Positions 1 to 11,971 of a stretch of 64,000 bases of DNA are shown piece after piece (the stretch's first letter is position 1; the number at the start of each line of letters is the position of its first letter). The position numbers and the translations under genes are program-made. Below the pieces are notes generated by a model. It was not told where the DNA came from. It did no database searches and worked only from the letters and a program-made list of their open reading frames with translations. Source of the DNA: Strongyloides papillosus (Eukaryota; Nematoda; Chromadorea; Rhabditida; Strongyloididae); NCBI GenBank assembly GCA_005656395.1, contig SRSI01000078.1, positions 1-64,000 on the forward strand, in the 5' to 3' direction.

Positions 1-1841
1 AAATATTATTTATTACTCACTTCTAATGCATTGTTAATAATACGTCATATATTTGGGTATTTTATAAATGAATCAACTGACAAGGTACTACATGAAATAA
101 TAAATTTTAACGATGAAGACGGAGCTTATGAAAGTGATATTAATGATGATATAGCATATCAAAATTTATCACATGAATTAATGTCAAATTTGATAAATAT
201 TATAATTAAAGTTCCTGTAAACAAGTATAGTATTTTATTACATGTTGAAGCCATTCGTGTGATATTAGTTCTCCTTAGTTCTGAATTATTTACACCAGAT
301 GTCCAGGTTCCTTCTATATTTACTAAATATTTTAGCACCAAATAACTTGGAACATGCAAATACAATTATTTATTTTCTTTTTCGCAATTTTTTAACACAC
401 ACCGAATATTTGCCTTATTCAGAAAGTGCTCGGCAAAAGCACCAAGGTGATAATGGTGGGAGCTATGTTTTATCATTTGGATTTGCTTTTCTAAAAACTG
501 TCAAAGGTACCTTTATGGAGAGTAATGATGGACCCGATACAACAAACGATCCATTCTCCTCCTCTGATATTGAGGATAAAGAAGTATCATTATCCTCACT
601 TAGTTGTAATTTACTTTTATATTTAGTATGCAGAATAATAATACCTTCCAAAATAGTCCATTTTTAACAGCTTTAGAAAAATTTGGTAATTCACAAGAGA
701 TATCAAACAGTGATATAAGTGGTACAATATTTACAATTGATTATACATTATTATATAATCAATTATGTAAATATGTTCATAAACAATCAGTTATGTTATT
801 GTGTTATATGTTAATACACAAAAATGAAGGTTTTAAAAATTTTATATTATCAAGAATAAATTTAGAAAATTTAGTTGTACCAATATTGAAGGTATTAAAT
901 GGTGCAGACTACGAGAATAAACGTTTAATATTTGATAACAATTTAGATGAAGTATCAACACATAGTGTTGATGAACCAATATCTGTTTTAAGGAAGAGTC
1001 ATCATATTTATTTATCACTCATTAATATTTTAATATTAACAGAAGATGACTTTTTTGGTAAAATTATCCATGAAACAATTATAAAAGATGTTAACTGGTA
1101 TTTATCATCAAAACACATAAGAGAAATATCATTAGGAGGATTAATTGCACTTGTTATAATGAAAGTTATCCACATGAATACTATTAAAACAAGAGATCGT
1201 TATCTTCATACTAATTGTCTAGCTGCTCTAGCGAATATATCAAGTAATTTTAAAAATTTAGATCCATATGTTTGTCACAAATTAACATCACTTTTAATTT
1301 TGATGACAAAAAAACATGTAAGATTAATACAAAATATAAGGAATATCGAAGAAGATAGTGGTGAGAAGGCTGGTGATGATTGTGAAAATAGTAGTAGTAT
1401 ATATCATTATGATATAATTGCATTGGAGGAAGGAATAAGAACAATTTTAGAAATGATTAATTCATGTCTATGTAACAATCTCCGCAACAACCCTCATCTG
1501 ATATATTATATGTATACAGAAGAGAAGTTTTTGATTCATTCCGTGATCATCCAATGTTTCAAGATTTATCAGATAACATATTTTCCGTCATCAACCACTT
1601 TTCATTAAAACTTGGTAATATTAATGATAAATCAGTTGAAGATATTTTAAGTGAAATTGAGGAACATTCACTCACTTGGCCAACAGATCGTTTAAAAAAA
1701 TTTCCTGAACTGAAATTCAAATATGTTGAGGATGAAAATACTGCTGATTTTTTTGTTCCATATATATGGAGATTAATTGCTTCATATTCTGGTATTTATT
1801 ATAAAAATAGTTCTATCCAATTATACAATGCATTACAATAA
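1..1841 (+). CDS. dym: Dymeclin (DYM) homolog, 5' end outside window, frame broken three times
   Basis: About 613 residues of a dymeclin-family protein, a peripheral Golgi-associated protein in animals linked to secretory trafficking. The reading frame is open from base 1, so the first ~50-60 residues lie outside the window (human protein 669 aa). Family landmarks are clear: ILTEDDFF near 1033, the RYLHTNCLAALANIS stretch at 1198-1242, INSCL followed by NPHLIY near 1458-1509, and RLKKFPELKFKYVE near 1690-1730 close to the C-terminus. No intron is needed. The frame changes three times: near 305 (one extra base), near 620 (one missing base) and near 1511 (one missing base). Conserved sequence resumes immediately after each break and there are no extra in-frame stops. 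This looks like consensus indels or a very young pseudogene. Stop at 1839-1841. The identity is sure; intactness is not. Confidence 0.88.
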
Positions 1842-2106
1842 AATCCAATTATTATTAATGTGAAAAATATTTTTTGTTTCATAATTCATTCATCAAATAA
1901 TATAAAAATTAAATTTGTAAACCATCCAAATTATTTTCAATTTTTTTACTATGTTTATTAAAAAGAATAAAATTTTTATAGCTATTATATATATTTATAT
2001 TCCACAGAAATAATTACAAACATGATAGGAGAATTAAAAAATTCTAAGAAATTACTTCTATTCTAATTAATGATTAAATAAAATTTCATATTTTTTGCGT
2101 CATCTT
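1842..2106. other. 3' intergenic gap between convergent genes
   Basis: AT-rich spacer between the dymeclin stop and the stop of the convergent DB-domain gene. It must hold both 3' UTRs. I see no other feature. Confidence 0.5.
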
Positions 2107-2688
2107 TTAAGACTCATCAATCTCCTCAGCAGCAGCTTCATTTTGCTCCTCCATAATAGCTCTATTTACTGATTGATAGAAACATTGTTTCATATTTTCA
2201 AATCTATCATAACATGGCATATAACTGAAATCAAGTTTTGTAACATTTCCTGGACGCTGATCACAGAATGTAAGACATTTTTCACCCGCAAGTGTTGTTG
2301 TAATTCCATTTCTATAACAACATTCACGATGATCTTTTCCTTCAGCAGCACAGAATTGAATATCAGCAGCAGCTTGCATTGGGCAACTATCTGTACGGAA
2401 GTACATATTTTGAAGTGATTGTCTTGAGTATGTGGAGTATGAACACTTGCTTAAACATGTATCTGGTAAATTTCTTTGTTGACAACATGCCATAAATCTT
2501 TGATCAGGATTTAAAATTTTTTTATCACCATCCTCATCAATTTTTAATGTTTTAGAAGAGGCAACACGGGCACGAACTCTATAACAACCATATTGGCCAC
2601 ATGCATATCCTTGCCCACATCCTGAAGAACAGACAGGTGCTGGTGGTGGGACACCACAACCTCCACCACATACTCCGAAGAAAAACAT
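2107..2688 (-). CDS. DB-module protein (nematode-specific cysteine-rich domain)
   Basis: 193 aa from the ATG at 2688. The N-terminal part is Gly/Cys/Pro-rich (GGGCG, CSSGCGQGY) and runs into YGCYRVRARV. The C-terminal two thirds match the nematode DB module: an early CC pair (ACCQQRN), the SKCSY cysteine, a CP pair (DSCP), the hallmark CAAEGKDHRECC, and a late FCD. Such proteins are normally secreted, but no signal peptide precedes residue 1 in this frame. A hydrophobic Leu-rich stretch ending in TEACF lies directly upstream in another frame, joined through a run of five T (about 2683-2687). One missing T would fuse a plausible signal peptide to the mature Cys-rich chain, so the true start is probably 40-80 bp further upstream. 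The acidic tail ends in EEIDES. The molecular role of DB proteins is unknown. Confidence 0.8.
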   Translation of the reverse strand: MFFFGVCGGGCGVPPPAPVCSSGCGQGYACGQYGCYRVRARVASSKTLKIDEDGDKKILNPDQRFMACCQQRNLPDTCLSKCSYSTYSRQSLQNMYFRTDSCPMQAAADIQFCAAEGKDHRECCYRNGITTTLAGEKCLTFCDQRPGNVTKLDFSYMPCYDRFENMKQCFYQSVNRAIMEEQNEAAAEEIDES

Positions 2689-5600
2689 GCTTCAGTGGAA
2701 TGAAAGAGACATTGCAATAATGCCAATAATTGTTTTGTACAATTAAGAAATTGCCATCTTAAGTTAAAATAAAAAAAATCTAAATAAGTAAGAAATTTAT
2801 TATATCAAAGAATATTTCTGAAAAAATAAGTAATGTTTGATATATTGATGTTTGATATCAAACTATGATTATATCTGCCATCACCACGCTCCTTTATATG
2901 GAGTCCAAATTATGAAAAATCTAGTATTTGATACACTCCATAACAAAAGATATTAAAAGTGGAGGTGAAACAAAAATAAAAAGAGAAATGGATGAGTAAT
3001 AAAAGGTAACCAAACAACTTTTTTTCTTACAAATTTCTAGAGAAAAATCATGAAAGCTTTAAATTTGTTATTAATACTTTACCTTTTTTAACGTATGTTA
3101 AATGGGTATTACAGAGAAAAATTAATTTGAAGGATAAATGAGTCATTAAAAGTTAAAGATATTAAATTTTAATGTTGTAAATATACTTTTTTGTATGTAA
3201 TTAATTGAAAGGCATTAATTTTCGTACATTTATAAAGTTTAATCTGTTAATCTTTCATTTTAAGGAGTAAGGTATTTAAAAAGATAAAGCCGATTTGTTT
3301 TACATTTTAATATTATTTAGGTTTACCATTCCTCCCCTCCATCCATTCCATAATCTTTATGTAATTTTTTTACCAAACAAAATTAAGAAACTCTTTAATA
3401 CCTGGATAAAAAGCTAAATTTTTGAAATATTGAAAAAATTAATGTGACATTTTTGGATAATGTACTTTTAAGAGGAATAAGTAAATTTTTTTTCCGGTCA
3501 ATTCAAGTTAACAATCTTTTTCCAAACTAGATATATTTATTTACACAAATGATATCTATCACTTATCATATTTTTAATATAGACAATTTTTGTTATTCTG
3601 TTTTTGCATTTAATATATCCATTTTTTACTGTATATAATAATTATTTCCACTCCAAACTAGATGCCATTTATTGCATTTTTATTTTAAATTTTGTATTAA
3701 AAAGTAACCTTTCTATTTTTTTAAATGAATTAATTTTTGAAAACGTTTTTAAAAAAAATAAAAGCCATTTTCTGATATCTTTAAATGCATAGATATTTTT
3801 AAATAAATTTATATGTGGAACTGATGAAAAGAAAATTATTTAATTACTATTTTGGCATATGCAAAAATACTGTATATCATTACTTTATGTTTGTTTCAGT
3901 GAAATAATATTAATAATAAAAATTCTTTTTTATATCAATTGGTAAGTTAAATGACATTCTGCTAAAAGCCCTAAAGGTGTAATACATTAAGCATGAGTCA
4001 CATAATCGTCATACATAAAGTTAAAATTGTTAATTTATCAATGTAAAGCGATTCTCAGTTTGTCTTCTTTAACATCATAATTTATTTTTATATATTATAT
4101 AATATGTAAATAAAATTTCTTACTCCTATTAAAATGTCATTAATGAAACAAGTTTTAAAAACAAAACGCATTTAATGTTAGCATATTATGAATTGATAAG
4201 TCTACATATTGTAGATTGTTTTTTTAACCATTATTTCCTTTACCATCCAGTTTCATTCATATAAAAATTTATCATCCGTTGATTATAGTAATAAACTTAG
4301 TAATTGATTCTTTCAACTTGTAAACATAATAAAATACATAATAAAGCAATAAAAAAATAAAACAATACTTTAAAGTAGACTAATTTAAACTCATTGGTAT
4401 ATAAAATGTGTATATGATATTTTTGATGTTGTTCTGGGATTTTAATGGAAAGTTGTAAAGATATTATTTAATTAAAGAATTGACTTGGTCAACTATGAAT
4501 TCACGTTCACAAATTTTTATATCTATACATATCCTATCATCAAAGAATATAATTTTTAAAATTAAACAAAAATTTGAAAACATTTTAAAGTAAAAATAAA
4601 ATATTTTAAAATTCTCTTTCATTTATAAAGTAAAAATACTATCAACAGTTGGTTATAGTGATCTATTTAAATATATACATTGTAATGTATATTTAACGGA
4701 ATAATTATAATGAACTTGAAATGAAAATTAACTAATTGAAAATAATAATTTATGTGAAAAAAATTTCTTTTATATTTGATAAAAATTTGCACATTTATTA
4801 ATATGATAACTAGGTATTAATTGATTTACAACAAAATTTTTATCTTTATAATTACTACATATATCTATTCATCATTTCTTTCGGATTATATAATAAAGAA
4901 CAAAGAAAAATGATTAAGTAAGTAAAAATGTATATTATTACTAAATATAAATTAAGAAAAGTAAAATTAACTCAATTTTATTACTAGTCACTTTTATATA
5001 TTTATGTATATCATTTACTTCATAGTAGGGTGCATTTTTGAAGATTCAGGAAACAAAATTTAATAGAATTTTATTTCTATATATACATATATCCTAAATG
5101 AAAACTTTTTTAAATAAGTATTATCTTACAACAGTATAATTGTTTTCTTCCAAAAATATATTTAATATATTTTTCTTTTATAATTAAATATTTAATGAAC
5201 TTTATTCTTTTCTATTCTAATGATTTTTAAATATATATATATTATTTCTTATTTTCTTACATTAAAAGATAAAATTTTATTAAATTTCTAAATAAATAGA
5301 TTTTATCTTATCCCCTTATTTTGAATATTTAATTTTACTAGATAGACAATATTGTATAATTTCATCAAATTAATTAAAATGTAAAAGTTAGCAAATTGTG
5401 GTAATCAAAAATATAGTATCATGGCAACTTCATCCTCCTTTTTATAATTAAATTCGTTAAAAGTAAAAATCATGCAAATCCAATATTTGTTTTCTTTACA
5501 TCATTACACTATCAAATATCATTTAATGATAGTCCATCAATTTTCTTTACATCAACACATTTGTCCTCATATTTTGATTTTTGCCATTTAAACCTTTAAT

Positions 5601-5982
5601 ACTCCAACCTTTAGACTCATTCTAACAAATATGACAGATTTATAAAGTTATTCTTTGTATTTTGCCGAATGTAATTTATACATATACACATATATCACTT
5701 CAGTACAATGAAATATGATTGGTTTGTGAATAATAGTATTCTTCTGTTTACATTTAACATCCTCAATTTATTATTGTTACAATAAGATTTATTTAAATTT
5801 ATAATTACTACTAAATTATATATGTATTAATTCAAAATATAATTTAAGTTTTTATCAAGAAGTATTCTTATTCCTATTGTTTGTATTTATGTTTTCATTC
5901 TTCAAAATTTCATTTTTACTTCCGTGTAAATAAATTACTTTTATCATTAATTATAGGTATAATTTTTTTCTATGATATTATT
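2689..5982. other. Gene-free AT-rich region
   Basis: About 3.3 kb between the divergent DB-domain and fucosyltransferase genes. Only short random ORFs occur (for example 3604-3792, low complexity). It presumably holds both promoters. I recognise no RNA gene or repeat. Confidence 0.5.
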
Positions 5983-7305
5983 ATGAAAAAAACATTTCTT
6001 TATTGTGATAATAAAAATATAAAAAATTATTTCAATGAAAAAATAAAAAAATTTTTTCAACTCCTAAATGTTTTTATTTTCTATTCCATTACGTTCCTAA
6101 CGATCATTTTTATTATCCTATTTTTTTATATTATTACTTTAAATTATCTAAAATATTTTGTAAAATATCTACTAAAATCACATGATATTGAAAATGAAAA
6201 CCTTTTTGATGGAGACTTTTATATAAATAATGAAACCGATAGGGTATTAGAGCAATTAAATTACCTACCACCTAAAGATTTTGATGGAATAATTTTATTT
6301 TATGATCACCAATCAACGAACACTGGAGCAGGTCCTTTTTATCAAAGCAATTGCCCATACAAGAATTGTTTTATAACAAATTCAATTGACACATCAAATA
6401 AATTAGATTATATTATCTTTTCACCTAATGAGATGGATGAGGGAACATTAATTAAATTACATAACTCAAGATTTGATAAACAAATATGGATATTAAAGTT
6501 GTTCGAAAATCCTGAAAATACAGAAGATTTGGATAAGTATAATAATTTAATAAATTTCACCTCTAGTTATCGTTGGGACTCTGATATTGTTGTTCCATAT
6601 GGTAAATTTATAACATATGATGATGAAAGGTACATAAATAAGGGGAACAAATACAGTAAAAATCTAAACAAAAGAAATGACATGGTTCATAAGTTGAAAA
6701 AAAAGAATCCTCGTATTGCAATGTTTGTATCAAATTGTTTTACAAAAAATTTCAGACTAAACTACACATATCAAATATCAAAATACTATCCAGTTGATGT
6801 ATATGGTAAATGTAGTGATAAAACAATTAATAGGCAAGATGGTTTTAAACTTTTAAAAAATAAGTATAAGTATTACTTAGCATTTGAAAATGGCAATTGT
6901 CAAGAGTATGTAACTGAGAAATTTTTTATTAATGCTTTAGAAAATTATGTCATACCAATTGTCTTAGGTCCATCAAAAGAATATTATCAAAAGATTGCTC
7001 CAATAAATTCATTTATACATATTAGTGACTTTAAAAATGCAAAAGACTTATCATTGTAAGATTTTTTTCCACATTCTTTTAATTTTTAACATTTTTTTAG
7101 ATACCTTAAGTATTTAGATGATAATCCAAAAGAATATTTAAAATATTTTGAGTGGATCAATAATGGGAAATTTATTGATACTAAATTTTGGTGTAGATTA
7201 TGTATTTTTGCACAAAATCCAAAAAAAAAAATTTACACTGATATTAACAAGTGGTGGAAGGGTAAAAAAACCTGTGATAATGTTAAGTCTCAATGGCAAA
7301 TCTGA
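5983..7305 (+). CDS. Alpha-1,3-fucosyltransferase family protein (GT10), two exons
   Basis: Join of 5983-7055 and 7101-7305 (45-nt intron, GTAAGA...TTTTTAG), about 425 aa. It is a Golgi type II membrane enzyme expected to move fucose from GDP-fucose to N-acetylglucosamine on glycans. I chose the ATG at 5983 because it gives a short Lys-rich cytoplasmic tail followed by a long hydrophobic anchor (residues ~22-47); the frame is open upstream but has no earlier in-frame ATG. The N-terminal lobe has a typical FDGIILFYDH segment followed by paired cysteines. The GDP-fucose-binding C-terminal lobe has IAMFVSNC, KYYLAFENGNCQEYVTEKF (from about residue 294) and VIPIVLGPS, the usual GT10 signature. 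Exon 2 supplies the C-terminal WWKGKKTC segment. The acceptor linkage cannot be told from sequence. Confidence 0.9.
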
Positions 7306-8777
7306 AGAGAAAGAAGAATTATATATTGATTTTCTTTAAGAAAACTTTGTTTTTTATAAATTATTGTTTATATTTCCTCTAAAATAAATTTATCTATCCA
7401 TTCTTCGATATATGTTTTGGTGTTTTAAATAGTTAAACTTTTTTTAATGATACGATTATGTTTAATATAAATTTTAACATTTTAAATATTCTTTTATATA
7501 AACATAAAATTATCCATTTTATTATTAAATTTTAATGATAATAACTAAAATTTTCTGTATAATATTATGTAAAATTTTTCTTATCAATTAACTATTTTAA
7601 AACCTCTTTAATAAAAAGTAATTACAATAAATTTAAATAATAAATTATTAAGAAAAGTATTTTTAAACATTTGATGATAGAATAAGTAATATGATAATAC
7701 GGGAAATAAAAAATATTTTATTTATATGAAAAGATTCAAATTAAAAAGAATACAACATACACATCAACAATTATATTGTTGAAAAGAATTTAGATTAAAA
7801 AAAATAAAAAGAAGTTATCCTTAGAAAGTTTTAACTTTTACTCCAGAAAAATTTTTATCTAATTTATTTTTGACATTATATTTTTAACATTAAATCTTTT
7901 TTAATATTTATACATATTTAACCGTTTTCTATATAACTCAAATTTGGAAACATCATTTAAAGTTGTAATATTTATAAGTAAATTGGCTTTAAAATATATT
8001 TTATTAAGTGTCTTCATAAAATTTTACATTACTACAACTTGAAAACTCTTTTACAGATAGATAATAAAATATACTACAATAAATTAACTTTAACAAACAA
8101 TTATATTAAATTTTGCTGTAACTTGGTTTGTTAGTAGCTATATCTATTATGAATTTTATATATCAAACAATCATATAAAGATATATTATATGTATATTTG
8201 AGTAAAATTCTTCTTCCTTATAAAAATATAAGTAAAAATTTTTATCATTATTTTTTTAAATATTATTTATTTATGAATTTATTTGTATTTTTTAAAAATG
8301 TCATTGTCTGATGGAACATCAAATTTACAAGCACATTAAATAGTTACTAACAAAAAACATTTTTTTATCAAAATTTCCAAATTTTCTTTTCCTTGCTTAG
8401 TAGAATGCATAGTTTTAAAATTAATTTATATATATGTATTTTTTGTCTACATCTTATTCTTTAAAATTAACTAGAAAAAATTTTTAGAAAAAGAAAGATA
8501 ATAAAATTATGACTGAACTATATTTAGAATTTGAATAATTCTACAACCAAAGTCAATTTCATTGTATTCTTTTAACGATTTCAAGATTTTAATAGAAAAA
8601 ATAAGTATTAAATTACTTTTTAAAATCAGTTTAAAAAAAAGTAATAAAATCATTACTTATTGTGCAGTAAACAAACTTTTATATTATTCCTTTTATTTGT
8701 ATCAAATTAAAATTTGCACCATTCATATAATAGAAACACATTTATCTATTACATTTTTTTAATACCTAATTATTTAT
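7306..8777. other. Gene-free AT-rich region
   Basis: About 1.5 kb between two genes on the same strand. No coding exon, RNA gene or clear repeat is visible. It presumably contains the promoter of the downstream channel gene. Confidence 0.5.
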
Positions 8778-10203
8778 ATGAGAAATATATGTGGTACATT
8801 AAAATCAATGAAAAAATTACAATTAAAATTAATCTTAATTGTTATTTATTTATGGCAGTTGCCAAATACACAATGCCAATATGAAAATTATAAATATTGT
8901 TCAAATGAAACAGATATCATTGATCATTTGTTAATGGATACAGCGCAACATTACAATCGCCACCAAATACCATCATATCCAGTAACTGTAAAAATTGAAC
9001 TATGGATTCAGGAAGTTACTTCCGTCTCTGAAATGACTGAAGATTTTGAAATTGGTAAGTAAAATACTTTTTTTTAATATTTGTATTATTTTTTTAAAAG
9101 ATTTATATGTTAATGAGTATTGGGAAGATCCAGCATTGCAATATGATTACATGCGCCCATGTAAAAGGAATCTGACATTTGATTACAACATGTGGGATGA
9201 AATATGGATTCCAAATACATGCTTCATCAATACAAAAAGTGCAGAAATCCACAGTTCACCATTTCGAAATGTCTTCTTAATGGTATTCCCAAATGGTATG
9301 TTTTAACTAAAAATAAAGATATAATAGTAACAATTTCTAAAAAGTACTTTAAAATAAGTGTACTTAACATTAAATTACAATATATATATAAATAGAATCA
9401 TTTTATTTTCTCTTTCTAGGATCTCTTTGGTCAAATTGGAGAATTAAAAGTCGAGGACCTTGTGAAGTGGACTTAAGACACTTTCCTCTTGATTCAATTT
9501 CGTGTTATTTAACTTTCGAATCCTACAACTACAATCAAAGGGAAGTCCACATGATATGGCATCCAGAAGTACCTGTTTCATTATCAAAAAATATAACACT
9601 TCCAGATTTTGATTTAGTACATTTTAATCACGTTGCAATAACAAAAGAATATGCTGCTGGTAATTGGGATGAGTTAACAGTATCATTTATGTTTAGGAGG
9701 AGATACGGGTGGTATTTATTGCAAGGATACATTCCAACATATATGACAGTCTTCATTAGTTGGATACCATTTTATTTAGGACCTAAAGCCATACCTGCAA
9801 GGACAATGATTGGTGTTAATGCCCTCCTAGCTATAACATTTCAATTTGGAAATGTTATTAGAAATTTACCAAGAGTTAATTATGTTAAAGCTATTGATGT
9901 TTGGATGTTATCAGGTATCGGCTTTGTATTTGCATCACTTGTTGAGTTAGCTATTGTTGGATATGTTACAAGGAATGATGAAAAAGCGACATATAAAATA
10001 AGTAATGGAACAAAAAAAAGAAGGGTAAATTTTAAAAAAGAATATTATATTTTTTTATATTTATTTTTTAGAAAAAATTATCAAATAAAATAAATTGTGA
10101 ACAATTGGATTTGTTATCAAGAATATTATTTCCTGGAGTTTTTACATTTTTCAATCTAATATACTGGGGAGTTTATATGAAAGGATTAAGAAATAACTTC
10201 TAA
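8778..10203 (+). CDS. Cys-loop ligand-gated ion channel subunit (LGC type, probably anion-selective)
   Basis: Join of 8778-9054, 9101-9295, 9420-10024 and 10072-10203; introns of 46, 124 and 47 nt; ~402 aa. The in-frame ATG at 8808 gives a cleaner signal peptide (MKKLQLKLILIVIYLW) and may be the real start. The extracellular domain carries the defining Cys loop, C172 and C186 with 13 residues between, containing FPLD. M1 follows RRRYGWYLLQGY; a PAR triplet (283-285) precedes M2, which in this family goes with anion selectivity. M3 (AIDVWMLSGIGFVFASLVEL) is followed by a very short Lys/Arg-rich loop and then M4 (ILFPGVFTFFNLIYWGVYM). The chain is short for the family because the M3-M4 loop is small. 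It belongs with nematode orphan LGC channels. The ligand cannot be assigned. Confidence 0.9.
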
Positions 10204-10412
10204 GCATATAATAATGTATATATGGCAAAATAGTTTTATGTGCCTTTACACTAATACAACTAATTTTCATATTCATTTAAAAATATATATTTTTTACGAT
10301 CATAAAATAAACGTTACAAAAATTTCAAAAGAAAGTATAATTATACATAAGGTAGTATTTTATCATGATAAAATTAATAAAAATTTTTCTCCTTTTCTTC
10401 CTTTTTTTCTTC
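10204..10412. other. Convergent 3' gap
   Basis: Short AT-rich spacer holding the 3' ends of the channel gene (+) and the I-BAR gene (-). Nothing else is seen. Confidence 0.5.
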
Positions 10413-11971
10413 TCATGATTTATAGAGTTCAACAAAATCGCTTGGGCACCAACCACTTCTTGATGTATCAAGATCTCGGCAAAATATCCAACCACGATTA
10501 CCACCTTTCATGAAAAAATATTTTTTACCTTTCTCAAGTCCTAACTCTGCCTTTGAACGTGGTGAATAATATATTTTAGCTAAAACTAAATTTCCGTACT
10601 CCCAGGTGTTGTATTTAAAGATTGGTATTGGCTTGTCGTCATAATCTGGAGCTGGAATAGGTATTCTATCGTGATAAATTTTGTTGTCTGGGAATGAGGA
10701 ACTATAATGTTTAACTGCACTTGATTCATCTTTAATCGTTATTGGAGATGTTGTAGTATGGTGGTAGTGATGATGATGATTTTGATGTTGTTCATGAACT
10801 ACTTTTTTAACTTCATTTCTAATTTTTGTTACTCTAGGCATAACAACTGGTGGTGCATTATTTTGTCTAACTTCCTCAACTTTTTTTTCAAACTCCTCAA
10901 TCATCTGTCTTTGTTTCATAATATTATTATTATTTTCGTTGTCATCATTTGTTATATTTTTATTTCCATCTTCAATAGTTATTATAGGATGATCAGGTGT
11001 TGGCGTTTCTATAACAAATGGTGATTCGGGTAACTCCTCATGAACGAGTTCTACAGTTGCTGGTGTTAATCGTGATGGTATACTTTCGGTATCAGTTGTA
11101 TGTATCTCTTGAATATTAATAACATTATTAATAGGTTCCTCCTGAACAATATTTTTAATCTCTTCAGCTGCCTCAATTAATTCTTGCTCAAGGTTTTCAT
11201 CTTCTTTTTTTACATCTTTTAAATCATCCTCTTTAATTAAATTTCTAGCATCATTCTTTGATAATGTGTTATGCCTTGTATTTGAATATGATGGATCAAT
11301 AAGCTGGAGAGCATTCTTATAAAACTCAATTTGCTTTTTAGTTATCTCTCTATTAAATCTAGCGATAAAATCATATCTAATTTTTGCTATATTTTCATGC
11401 TCCTCCAAAGATACATTTAAAAATTCTTGAACATCATTATCAGTAAGTTTTTTCTTCTTCAATAATGCATTCTTTTTTTTAACCTGCTGATCAAATGTTT
11501 CTTTCATTGTTGCTATATGACTTTTTTCTTTTTTAGATTGTACTTGTAATTTTGCAACAAATTTTCTAATGCTCTCAATCTATAAAAATGAATAAATCCA
11601 TATTTTTTTAGTGTTAAAAAATTATCAACATACACTTTCAGTATATTCTTTTAAGACAAGATCAAAATTTCCTGCCATTTCTTTAGTTTCGTAAGAAGCT
11701 ACTTTTGCACCTTCACAATTTTCCGGACTACTTTTAGAAAATTCATTAAGTGCTGTTAGGTAAGTTTTGGATGCGGAAGTCATATCTATTTAAATGTACG
11801 TAAATGTATATATTTTTATTTACAAAACTAACCTTCTATTGTTTTTAACCATTTCTCACCAGCATTAGTAAGTGATAAGAGTTGTGGATAAAATTTTTCT
11901 TCTATTTGTTGTTGAATATTTTTTATAATTTTGTATCTCGAATCATTATTAATTTTGGTAAGAGATGCCAT
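10413..11971 (-). CDS. I-BAR (IMD) domain plus SH3 protein, IRSp53/BAIAP2-like
   Basis: Three exons on the minus strand: 11833-11971, 11634-11785 and 10413-11579 (introns 47 and 54 nt), ~485 aa. Residues ~1-225 are helical and charged. They resemble the IMD membrane-bending domain: a start MASLTKINND, then NAGEKWLKTIEDMTSASKTY, then long Lys/Glu helices. The middle is acidic and low complexity with a His-rich run (HHHHYHH). The C-terminal ~60 residues form an SH3 domain (LVLAKIYYSPRSKAEL, RGWIFCRD, GWCPSDFVEL). In other animals such proteins couple small GTPases and actin regulators to membrane protrusion. The I-BAR call rests on pattern resemblance; a classical BAR fold is the main alternative. 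The SH3 is clear. The gene is intact with standard splice sites. Confidence 0.78.

Noticed and set aside
307..335. 29-nt intron GTTCCT...TTTTAG in dymeclin
   Set aside because: It joins the wrong frame and would remove sequence (FLLYLLNIL) that looks coding.
619..629. GTATGCAG at a dymeclin frame break as an 8-nt micro-intron (a similar GTATACAG is at 1512-1519)
   Set aside because: Far below any plausible intron size. At the second site, removal deletes residues that align with the human protein, so single-base deletions fit better.
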